Shown one piece after another: positions 1 through 6,848 of a stretch of 64,000 bases of DNA. This stretch comes from Janthinobacterium sp. SUN073 (lineage in GTDB: Bacteria > Pseudomonadota > Gammaproteobacteria > Burkholderiales > Burkholderiaceae_D), in contig NZ_JAPUBT010000007.1 of the NCBI RefSeq assembly GCF_030397665.1, positions 62,001 to 126,000 on the forward strand. Reading direction: 5' to 3'. Under the pieces are notes generated by a model that worked only from the letters and a program-made list of their open reading frames with translations, did not search any database and had not been told where the DNA came from. Positions within the stretch are counted from its first letter, which is position 1. Each line of letters opens with the position of its first letter. The position numbers and the translations under genes were made by a program.

Positions 1-923
1 CCGCGCACGGCGCAACCGGGTTCGCTGGCATGCTGGCAATCGCGGAACTGGCACGTCGCTGCCAGTGCCACAATGTCGTAAAACGTGGCCGCCAGGGTCT
101 GCGCGTCGGCATCGGCCTGCCAGCTGCGCAAGCCCGGTGTGTCGATGATGCAGGCGCCATCCGCGCACAGGTGCAGCGAGCGCGCCGTCGTCGTATGCCG
201 GCCACGGCCGTCGCCATGGCGCACGTCGTTGGTCGTTTGATCCACCGCGCACAGGGTGTTGGTCAGGCTGGACTTGCCGGCGCCCGATGAACCGAGCAGC
301 ACCAGGGTCTGGCCGGCGCCCAGCCAGGGTTCCAGGATGGCCACGTCATATGCGTGGCGCGTATCGACGGCCAACAGCGGCACGTGGGGCGGCAGGCGCT
401 GTTTCAGCTGCGCCAGTTTACCGGCGACGTCGTCGGCTACGTCGGCCTTGCTCAGCACCACCACGGGCGTCACTTGCGCCGCCAGCACGATGGCCAGGTA
501 GCGCTCCAGGCGGCGCGGATTAAAATCCTCATCCAGTCCCATCACCAGCAGGGCCGTATCGACATTGCTGGCGAGTACCTGGCGGCGGCCGTCATTGCCG
601 CGTCGGGCGATTTGCGTGACTGGGGATAAGTGCGCCGTTATCCACAGCGCGCCGTGCGCATCGTGTTCGGCGGCGACCCAGTCGCCGACCGTGAGGACCT
701 CGTCCTTCGCCTGCAGTTCGTGCAGCAGGCGCGGCAGGATCTGCGCCGGGTGTTCCTTGCCGCCGTCGTGCACGCCGATGCTGTCGCGGTGCACGGCGCT
801 CACGCGCAGCAGCTGCGCGCTGGAAGAAGATAGTGGGGAGGATACGTCGAGTTGGGCGGCTGCGCTGGCGATGGCCTGCTGCAGCCCGATAAGGCGTAGT
901 TGCGCAAAATCGAATGCGATCAT
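1..923 (-). CDS. rsgA: RsgA, ribosome small-subunit-dependent GTPase A (3' end outside the window)
   Basis: A circularly permuted GTPase that acts late in 30S subunit maturation. From the ATG at 923 the frame stays open to the left edge, giving 307 codons. An N-terminal OB-like region is followed by the permuted GTPase order: SKAD (G4 position, residues 158-161), the Walker A motif GSSGAGKS (211-218), then DTPG (261-264). Near residue 291 begins the zinc-binding Cys-x4-Cys-x-His-x5-Cys pattern followed by EPGCAV, which is diagnostic for RsgA/YjeQ. The G4 motif reads SKAD, where NKxD or TKxD is usual; this is a mild variant. The C-terminal helices and stop lie beyond base 1. Confidence 0.95.
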   Translation of the reverse strand, partial: MIAFDFAQLRLIGLQQAIASAAAQLDVSSPLSSSSAQLLRVSAVHRDSIGVHDGGKEHPAQILPRLLHELQAKDEVLTVGDWVAAEHDAHGALWITAHLSPVTQIARRGNDGRRQVLASNVDTALLVMGLDEDFNPRRLERYLAIVLAAQVTPVVVLSKADVADDVAGKLAQLKQRLPPHVPLLAVDTRHAYDVAILEPWLGAGQTLVLLGSSGAGKSSLTNTLCAVDQTTNDVRHGDGRGRHTTTARSLHLCADGACIIDTPGLRSWQADADAQTLAATFYDIVALAATCQFRDCQHASEPGCAVR

Positions 924-1085
924 GGTAGCGTGATTCCAGATTCTGTCGTCCGCGTGCGGACATGTAGCCTGCGCGTGCAGGCACCGCCAGTCGCGATGAC
1001 TGGCACGAAAGAAGGGGGACGTCGGCTACGCGATCACGCGTATGGGGAGTTGCGAGCTAACAGGCTACGCAGGGAAAAACGGTGA

Positions 1086-1124
1086 TCAGGCAGCCGACAG
1101 CACGGCAGTATGCGAATGGCGCAT
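1086..1124 (-). CDS. Possible 12-residue leader ORF (MRHSHTAVLSAA)
   Basis: An ATG at 1124 opens a 12-codon frame that ends in TGA. A CAGGAG sequence sits about eight bases upstream on the minus strand, a better ribosome binding site than several larger genes here have. It lies in the 265-base gap between the lipoprotein gene and rsgA, both on the same strand. Nothing else in that gap looks coding. It may be a translated leader for rsgA, or chance; the peptide matches no family I know. Confidence 0.2.
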   Translation of the reverse strand: MRHSHTAVLSAA

Positions 1125-1188
1125 GTTGTCTACTCCTGAGGTGTGATGGAAAATGCCAGTGTGCCAGCGGCGTGCGCCGCCGTCAACC

Positions 1189-1743
1189 TCAGCTGCACAT
1201 GCCGTATGCCTGGCGCTCGGGGAAATAGCGGTACGTAAACGTGCGCACCGGGTAGCGCTTGCCGGCGACGAGCATGTCGGGCATCGACAGATCGAAGCGC
1301 TGCGGCAGCTGGCGCGGCAGTTGCAGGCGCAGCCGCCACTGGGTTTCTGCGCTCGAACCCACGGCGGAAAACATGATGGGCAGTGTTTCGATGACGTCGA
1401 CCATTTCCGCCTTGCGGCTCACGCCGCGCTGGTAAATGGTGAGTATCTTCGCTTCGGCGAACGGTGCTTGTTTCGGCTCTTCCAGCAGGAAGGACAGGCG
1501 CGTAAAACTGGCTTGCGTACCGACGGGCAAGGTGAAGATCAGCGCCAGTTCCGTGCCGCCTTCCTTCAAGGTGACGGGCGGCGTGGCATACACGCTGATA
1601 CCGCGCGGCAGTTCGAAACGCGAACCTTCCGTCCACGTCTTGCACTCGGGCGTGGTGGCCTGGTACAGGCTGGGCGCCGTGTAGTCGTCGCAGGCGGAAA
1701 CCAGCAGTAGCAGGGGCAGGGCGAGGAGGGTGGAACGGCGCAT
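1189..1743 (-). CDS. Lipoprotein of unknown function
   Basis: A 184-residue protein. A charged start (MRRST) is followed by a Leu-rich hydrophobic stretch and the lipobox LVSAC, with the lipidated cysteine at residue 18. This marks it as a type II signal peptide protein anchored to a membrane outside the cytoplasm. The mature part is beta-rich in appearance, with no motif I recognise; one internal Cys and a C-terminal Cys-Ser could form a disulfide. The start is the ATG at 1743; a GTG three codons earlier is possible, and neither has a clear Shine-Dalgarno. It follows speD by 63 bases on the same strand, so it may be the last member of that operon. Confidence 0.75.
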   Translation of the reverse strand: MRRSTLLALPLLLLVSACDDYTAPSLYQATTPECKTWTEGSRFELPRGISVYATPPVTLKEGGTELALIFTLPVGTQASFTRLSFLLEEPKQAPFAEAKILTIYQRGVSRKAEMVDVIETLPIMFSAVGSSAETQWRLRLQLPRQLPQRFDLSMPDMLVAGKRYPVRTFTYRYFPERQAYGMCS

Positions 1744-1806
1744 GGGAGTCACGGTTGGAGGATCAGCCGACAGTGTAAGCGATCGCCACGCGATCCACCA
1801 GCGACG

Positions 1807-2178
1807 CTAGGAGTGCTCGGGCGGGGCGCGCCGCACGGATTGCAGCTGGCAGTGCGCCGCCTGCAGTGCGTCCTGGATGGCGTCAAGCGCCAGTTGCGGC
1901 TGCGCCGCGCCGCACATGAAGATGTCGACGGCGGCAAAGCTGCATTCCGGCCAGGTGTGGATGGAAATGTGCGATTCGGCCAGCAGCACCACGCCGGTGA
2001 CGCCCTGGCCTGCGCCAAAGCTGTGGAAATGGCTGTGCAGCACCTGCGCGCCGGCCGTAGTGGCCGCTGCGCGCAGCAGGCGTTCGAGCGCGGCGCAGTC
2101 GCGCAGGCGTTCGGGTGCGATGCCGGACAAGTCGGCCAGCAGATGGATGCCCAGGGGCAGATGCGGTGTGGCGGTCAT
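1807..2178 (-). CDS. speD: S-adenosylmethionine decarboxylase proenzyme (prokaryotic class 1B)
   Basis: A 123-residue pyruvoyl enzyme that decarboxylates S-adenosylmethionine to dcSAM, the aminopropyl donor for spermidine synthesis. The processing site is in AESHISIHTWPE, with Ser69 as the expected self-cleavage and pyruvoyl residue. His74 and Cys89 (in DIFMCG) keep the spacing of the catalytic Ser-His-Cys set known from the Thermotoga enzyme. Its length is normal for the short bacterial class. It starts three bases after the stop of the upstream miniprotein, so it is translated as the fifth gene of the DUF350-SPFH-DUF4178-miniprotein-speD run. A matching aminopropyltransferase is encoded divergently at 5337. 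Confidence 0.95.
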   Translation of the reverse strand: MTATPHLPLGIHLLADLSGIAPERLRDCAALERLLRAAATTAGAQVLHSHFHSFGAGQGVTGVVLLAESHISIHTWPECSFAAVDIFMCGAAQPQLALDAIQDALQAAHCQLQSVRRAPPEHS

Positions 2179-2180
2179 GC

Positions 2181-2351
2181 TTATTTGTGGCTGCCGCCAC
2201 TGGAGCCGCCACCATAGCTGCCGCCGCCGCTGCCCGTGCGCGAACTCCAGCTGCTGCCGCTGCTGCTGCCGGCTACCTTGAACATGCGCACCCAGTTGGC
2301 GGCCGTGACGGAAAACGTCACCATCAAGGCATAGATCACGTATTTACTCAT
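2181..2351 (-). CDS. Gly/Ser-tailed single-pass membrane miniprotein
   Basis: A 56-residue protein with one hydrophobic segment (about residues 4-20), a short basic-aromatic stretch (WVRMFK), then a tail from residue 28 made almost entirely of Gly, Ser and Tyr, ending in GGSHK. The start is set by an ATGA overlap with the stop of the DUF4178 gene (ATG at 2351, TGA at 2350); there is no independent Shine-Dalgarno, so translational coupling is likely. The stop lies two bases before speD. The tail resembles those of TPM/YgcG-type membrane proteins, but the protein is too short to assign to a family. It looks like an accessory subunit of the locus. Confidence 0.8.
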   Translation of the reverse strand: MSKYVIYALMVTFSVTAANWVRMFKVAGSSSGSSWSSRTGSGGGSYGGGSSGGSHK

Positions 2352-3811
2352 GGAGGATTCTTTGCATTCTTGTCGAGGAAAACGGCGGGCAGGAACAGCG
2401 CCAGGCAGCCCAGCAAACTCCACATCAAGGTGCTGGAGAACGAGACAAACATGGGGATCGCATTCAAGACCAGCACGATGACGATGAAGACCTTGGCGAT
2501 ACCGCGGTGACTCAGTTTAATATTTTGTACCTTGGCAGCGCCATGGAAGGCGGCGCCGAACCAGGCGGCCATCTGGTCATAGGCGACGGGTACGGAGCGC
2601 GACCAGGTCATTTCCTCGCCGGTGAGCTCCGTCGCCAGTTTTGTCTGACCCTGCTCGAATTCGTGGACGCGCGTGCTGTCGCCGACGGCCACCTTCCAGT
2701 TGAAGGCGCCCGCCGCATACACCACCTGCGAGCCGTAGTCATACAATTTGCGATAGGTGGCGCCATCGAGCGTGCAGGTAGCGGCGTCCAGCGAGGCCCA
2801 GTTGGGCCAGTTCGGCAGCACGTTCGAGCGCGACCAGCCGTCGTCCGTCTCCACCAGCCAGAAGAAGCCGGCGCGCGCGTTGTACAGCAGGTATTCGTTC
2901 CACTCGCTGCCTTCATCGTCGGCGCGGCGCATCATGCCGATCACCGTGAAGTCGGCATTGCTGATCTTCGCGCTGGCGCCCAGCTCCAGCGTGATGTCGG
3001 CATTGTCGTGCACCTGCTTGCCGATGGCCAGCACCTGTGCTTCCGGGCCGCTGGCGTCGAGCTGCGCGTGGCAGGCGGGACACACCAGCTGCGCCGCCGC
3101 GCCGGGGACGTACTTGATGCCGCTGCCGCAGGAGGGGCAGTCGAGCGCATCGAGCTTGCCACGGTACTTGCCGGCGCTTCTGGCGATGGCGTCGTCATCG
3201 CGCAGCAGCTGGCACTGCAAGCCATCCAGGGTGACGGCAACGCCCTGGTAGACGACGGGTTGCGGGCCGTCCGTGTAGTCGAGCGTGACAAAGCTGGCGT
3301 AGTTGCGGAAGTCCGCCACCTGGATGCGCCAGCCGGCGCCCACCTTGAACGGCAATTCACCCTGGCCGGCGATGCATTCGGCATTGCGGATCTCGGCCGC
3401 CGTGTACGGCTCGCCGCAGAGCGTATAGCGCTTGCCCGGCGCCAGCTCGCCAAAGACGGGCAGGGTATCTTGCGTGCTGCGCTCACGCGTCAGCGTGTAC
3501 AGGCCGGACGAGTCGCCCAGCCAGGCCGTGCTGGCGTCGTCGAACAGCAGATACCACTCGTTCCATGTGCCGGCGCTGTAGCGCTGCTGGATGCGCCCGA
3601 CGACGGTGAAGTGCAGGCCGTCGTGTACGCCGGCCGTGCCGATCTGGATCGGTGTATAGTCTTCCAGGACGGTCGACATCTTGCCCACGTCCCTGACGGA
3701 ATCGGCGTCCTTGAGGATGGTGCTGTGGCAGTACTCGCACACGGCGAGCACGGAAGCATGCGAGCGGAAATGAACTTCCGCGCCGCAGCTGGGACAGGAA
3801 ACAGTTTGCAT
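2348..3811 (-). CDS. DUF4178 protein with two zinc ribbons and a C-terminal membrane hairpin
   Basis: A 487-residue protein with a duplicated layout. Zinc ribbon 1 has Cys6, Cys9, Cys25 and Cys28, followed by a DUF4178 domain (about 55-195). Zinc ribbon 2 has Cys225, Cys228, Cys244 and Cys247, followed by a second DUF4178 domain (about 275-410). The signature G-x-WNE-W/Y-LL is seen in both copies (near 83 and 304). Two hydrophobic segments near 438-457 and 462-480 form a C-terminal hairpin, so the ribbons probably face the cytoplasm. The DUF4178 family recurs beside SPFH, DUF350, SpeD and spermidine synthase genes, but its biochemical role is not established. It ends in an ATGA overlap with the miniprotein gene. 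Confidence 0.85.
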   Translation of the reverse strand: MQTVSCPSCGAEVHFRSHASVLAVCEYCHSTILKDADSVRDVGKMSTVLEDYTPIQIGTAGVHDGLHFTVVGRIQQRYSAGTWNEWYLLFDDASTAWLGDSSGLYTLTRERSTQDTLPVFGELAPGKRYTLCGEPYTAAEIRNAECIAGQGELPFKVGAGWRIQVADFRNYASFVTLDYTDGPQPVVYQGVAVTLDGLQCQLLRDDDAIARSAGKYRGKLDALDCPSCGSGIKYVPGAAAQLVCPACHAQLDASGPEAQVLAIGKQVHDNADITLELGASAKISNADFTVIGMMRRADDEGSEWNEYLLYNARAGFFWLVETDDGWSRSNVLPNWPNWASLDAATCTLDGATYRKLYDYGSQVVYAAGAFNWKVAVGDSTRVHEFEQGQTKLATELTGEEMTWSRSVPVAYDQMAAWFGAAFHGAAKVQNIKLSHRGIAKVFIVIVLVLNAIPMFVSFSSTLMWSLLGCLALFLPAVFLDKNAKNPP

Positions 3812-3821
3812 GCAGTCGCGC

Positions 3822-4859
3822 TTAACCGATCAGTTTTTTCAGCAGTTCAGCCTTGGCGCCGTCGTAGTCGGCCGGCGAAATGAGACCCTTGTCGAGCAGA
3901 CCCTTGAGCTTTTCCAGGCGTGCCTCGATCGGTTCTTCCGCAGGGGCCGGTGGTGCCGCAGGTGCGGCCGGAGCCGGCTGCTGCAGCGCACCGCCCATGC
4001 TTTGCGCCATCACCTGGCCGATCGACAGCCCGGCGCCGAGACCGGCGCCGATACCGGCCATGCCGCCTTCGTTCTGCGCCGCCAGCGGGATCGCGTTGGC
4101 GACCTGGAATTTGGTGTAGCCGCTCATCTTGTCGGCGCCCAGCCCGCCCTTCATGCCGGCCGAGATGCGCTCGTCGAGCGCCGCCTGCAATTCCTCGGGC
4201 AGGCTGATGCTGGCCACGTTGAATTCATCGAGGCCCACGCCATAGCGGGCAAACGCCTGCGCCAGGCCATCCTTGACCTCTTGCGCCATCAGCGCCTGGT
4301 TGGCCGCCATGTCGAGGAAGGGAACGTTCGCGCCGCCCAGCGAGCTGGCCATGCTCGACATCAGAATGCCGCGCAATTGATCTTCCACCTCGTCGCGCGT
4401 ATAGACTTCGCGCGTGCCGCTGATCTCGGTGAAGAAGGTGCGGGCGTCGGCGATGCGGTACGAGTACATGCCGAAGGCGCGCACGCGGATCATGTCGAAA
4501 TCCTTGTCGCGGATGGTGATCGGCTGCGGCGTGCCCCACTTGCGGCCCGTCTGTACGCGGGTGCTGAAGTAATACACATCCGACTTGAAGGGCGAGTCGA
4601 ACAGCTTGTCCCAGTTTTTCAGGTTGGTCAGCAGCGGTAAAGTCTGCGTCGTCAGCTTGTGCGTGCCGGGACCGAAGACGTCGGCGATCTTGCCTTCATT
4701 GACGAAGACGGCGACCTGCGATTCGCGCACATTCAGGATGGCGCCGTTCTGGATCTCGAAATCCTGCATGGGGAAGCGCCAGGCCAGTACGCCTTCCGTT
4801 TCTTCGTTCCACTGCAGTACGTCGATAAACTGCTTCTTGATAAAGCTGCCGAGGCTCAT
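3822..4859 (-). CDS. SPFH-domain protein with C-terminal SHOCT motif (virion-core-like)
   Basis: A 345-residue protein. The N-terminal 250 residues form an SPFH/Band-7-type domain of the 'virion core protein-like' branch: an early QWNEET segment, then GPGTHKLTT, then a long helical region. A Gly/Ala-rich hydrophobic patch (near 255-280) and an Ala/Pro linker lead to a short helical hairpin with the SHOCT pattern (LEKLKGLLDKGLISPADYD, near 315-333). SPFH proteins usually form membrane microdomain scaffolds, and SHOCT is an oligomerisation motif. The ATG at 4859 has AAGGA nine bases upstream; longer upstream open frame is rejected because it overlaps the DUF350 gene. It ends ten bases before the DUF4178 gene. 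Confidence 0.88.
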   Translation of the reverse strand: MSLGSFIKKQFIDVLQWNEETEGVLAWRFPMQDFEIQNGAILNVRESQVAVFVNEGKIADVFGPGTHKLTTQTLPLLTNLKNWDKLFDSPFKSDVYYFSTRVQTGRKWGTPQPITIRDKDFDMIRVRAFGMYSYRIADARTFFTEISGTREVYTRDEVEDQLRGILMSSMASSLGGANVPFLDMAANQALMAQEVKDGLAQAFARYGVGLDEFNVASISLPEELQAALDERISAGMKGGLGADKMSGYTKFQVANAIPLAAQNEGGMAGIGAGLGAGLSIGQVMAQSMGGALQQPAPAAPAAPPAPAEEPIEARLEKLKGLLDKGLISPADYDGAKAELLKKLIG

Positions 4860-4890
4860 GATGAATGTCCTTGAATAAGATAAAACGGTG

Positions 4891-5277
4891 TCAGGAAATG
4901 CAGGCGGCGTTGATGGCGCCGATCGACAGGGAAATGGCGCCCAGCAAGCCGCCGAAGGCGCTGTTGTTCGATTCGATCTGGTCCTTCGACATGCGCAGCA
5001 AGCGCGTGGTGACCACATAGGCGAGCAACTGCACCACCATGGCGCCGAAGGCCCAGGCGAAGAATTGCTGATAGTCGGCCGTGTGCATCAGGGACGAGGC
5101 GATGGTGGCGGAAAATCCCAGCAGCGCGCCGCCCAGCGACAGCGCCGCCGCCTGGTTGCCCTGGCGAATCAGCAGCACTTCGTTGTAGGGCGTAACGCGC
5201 GTGTAGATGATAAAAAATACAATCAACAGCCCGGCGGCCAGTAAAAGATGGATCAGATAGTTTAGGATGGCGGGCAC
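4891..5277 (-). CDS. DUF350 (YjfL-like) four-helix membrane protein
   Basis: A 128-residue integral membrane protein with four hydrophobic segments (near 5-25, 44-64, 72-90 and 106-126), as expected of DUF350/YjfL. The conserved-looking features are EVxLIRQGNQAAALSLGG between helices 1 and 2 and a small-residue-rich last helix. The start is a GTG at 5277 with AGGAA a few bases upstream. It is the first gene of the minus-strand polyamine-locus operon. E. coli yjfL also lies in an operon with a PspA-family protein and a glutathionylspermidine-synthase-like ligase, so a link between DUF350 and polyamine chemistry appears in two unrelated contexts. Molecular function is unknown. Confidence 0.9.
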   Translation of the reverse strand: MPAILNYLIHLLLAAGLLIVFFIIYTRVTPYNEVLLIRQGNQAAALSLGGALLGFSATIASSLMHTADYQQFFAWAFGAMVVQLLAYVVTTRLLRMSKDQIESNNSAFGGLLGAISLSIGAINAACIS

Positions 5278-5336
5278 GGCTTTCCTCGCAATGAGTATTT
5301 GATAACGTCAACGCATATTAGAACAAAAAAAGTCCC
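5278..5336. promoter_or_regulatory. Divergent promoter interval of the polyamine-SPFH locus
   Basis: The 59-base gap between the divergent DUF350 and aminopropyltransferase genes is AT-rich compared with its surroundings and must carry both promoters unless transcription enters from further away. On the minus strand TTGTTC and TATCAA are 16 bases apart and could be a weak -35/-10 pair. No clear plus-strand promoter or operator is visible. The plus gene has only an A-rich leader and no good Shine-Dalgarno. Confidence 0.4.
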
Positions 5337-6848
5337 ATGAACAAAAAAATTCTGATCTTGTCCGTCTTCGTGGTCGCCTCCTGCGGCCTCGCGTATGAAC
5401 TGATCGCCGGCGCCATGTCCAGCTACCTGCTCGGCGACTCCATCCTGCAGTTTTCCACCATCATCGGCTGCTACCTGTTCGCCATGGGTGTGGGTGCTCA
5501 CTTTTCGAAGTATGTAAAGGACGACGACGTGCTCTCGCGCTTCGTCGACATCGAGCTGGCCGTGGGCTTGATCGGTGGCCTGTCGGCCGCCATCCTGTTC
5601 ATGACGTTTTCGTGGATGGCCGCGCCATTTCGCACCTTATTGTATGTGATGGTGTTCCTGATCGGCGCACTGGTCGGCATGGAAGTGCCGCTGGTGATGC
5701 GCGCTCTCAATTCGCGCCAGACGGAATTTAGTGAACTTGTCAGCCGTGTGCTCACCTTCGATTACCTGGGTGCGCTGGCCGTCTCCCTGCTGTTCCCGCT
5801 GGTACTGTCGCCGTATCTGGGACTGGTGCGCACGGGCTTTTTGTTCGGCATGCTGAATGTTGGCGTGGGCCTGTGGACGATTTACGTGTTCCGCGCGGAG
5901 CTGAAGAACCTCACGGGGCGCTTCCTGCGCGCCTGCGTCGTGATGCTGGTGCTGATCGCCGGCTTTGCCATGTCGGACCGTATGGTGGCCTGGGGCGAAC
6001 ATGGCCTGTTCGGTGACCAGATCGTGTATTCCACCACCACGCCCTACCAGCGCCTGGTGATCACGCGCTGGAAGGACGATACGCGGCTGTACATCAACGG
6101 CAACCTGCAGTTTTCCTCACGCGACGAGTACCGTTACCACGAGGCGCTGGTACACCCCGTGCTGGAAGCGCTGCCGTGGGCGCGCCGCGTGCTGGTGCTG
6201 GGCGGCGGCGATGGCCTGGCGCTGCGCGAAATCCTGCGTTATCCACAGATCGAGCACGTCACCGTGGTGGACCTGGACCCGGCCATGACGGCCGCGTTTA
6301 CCACGCGCCCGGAACTGGCAAAGCTGAATAACAACTCGTTCTCCGACAAGCGCGTCACCGTCGTCAATGCCGATGCCGCCGTCTGGCTGCGCAATAACGG
6401 CGACATGTTCGACGCGGCCATCGTCGACTTCCCCGATCCGTCCAGCTTTGCGCTCGGCAAACTGTATTCGGTGCCCTTCTACGACCTGGTGAAAAAACAC
6501 CTGGCGGTCAAGGGCTTGATGGTGGTGCAATCGACTTCGCCCTTTTTTGCCCCGCACGCCTACTGGACCATCAATTCGACCCTGCGCGAAGTGGGCATGC
6601 GCACCTGGCCCTACCACGCCTATGTACCCTCGTTCGGCGAATGGGGTTTTATCCTCGCTTCACCCCAGCTCGACTACACACCGCCGACGACATACCGCCT
6701 GCCGATGCGCTACCTGAACGCGGACACCACGCGCGAGATGTTCATCTTCCCGCCCGACATGCAGCCGCTGCCGATGGCGCCGAATCGCCTGAATACCCAG
6801 TCGCTCGTGCATGAATTCGAGCAGGACTGGAACCGGGTGATTCGCTGA
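5337..6848 (+). CDS. Membrane-anchored polyamine aminopropyltransferase (spermidine-synthase-like)
   Basis: A 503-residue fusion. The first 210 residues hold about seven or eight transmembrane segments; residues 225-490 are a spermidine-synthase-type domain. The SAM/dcSAM-binding loop is GGGDG (289-293), with the acidic strand end VDLDP (311-315). DFPDP (364-368) takes the place of the DSTDP motif carrying the catalytic aspartate in soluble SpeE, and YRYHE (265-269) stands where SpeE has its substrate Tyr/His region. Family knowledge: transfer of an aminopropyl group from dcSAM to an amine. The dcSAM source is probably SpeD at 1807. Substrate is unknown; the Ser-Thr to Phe-Pro change and the membrane domain argue against plain putrescine as a safe assumption. 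Confidence 0.88.
   Translation: MNKKILILSVFVVASCGLAYELIAGAMSSYLLGDSILQFSTIIGCYLFAMGVGAHFSKYVKDDDVLSRFVDIELAVGLIGGLSAAILFMTFSWMAAPFRTLLYVMVFLIGALVGMEVPLVMRALNSRQTEFSELVSRVLTFDYLGALAVSLLFPLVLSPYLGLVRTGFLFGMLNVGVGLWTIYVFRAELKNLTGRFLRACVVMLVLIAGFAMSDRMVAWGEHGLFGDQIVYSTTTPYQRLVITRWKDDTRLYINGNLQFSSRDEYRYHEALVHPVLEALPWARRVLVLGGGDGLALREILRYPQIEHVTVVDLDPAMTAAFTTRPELAKLNNNSFSDKRVTVVNADAAVWLRNNGDMFDAAIVDFPDPSSFALGKLYSVPFYDLVKKHLAVKGLMVVQSTSPFFAPHAYWTINSTLREVGMRTWPYHAYVPSFGEWGFILASPQLDYTPPTTYRLPMRYLNADTTREMFIFPPDMQPLPMAPNRLNTQSLVHEFEQDWNRVIR

Noticed and set aside
2507-3883. A 458-codon plus-strand frame over the DUF4178 gene
   Set aside because: The minus strand has two cysteine ribbons and duplicated domains; the plus frame has none.
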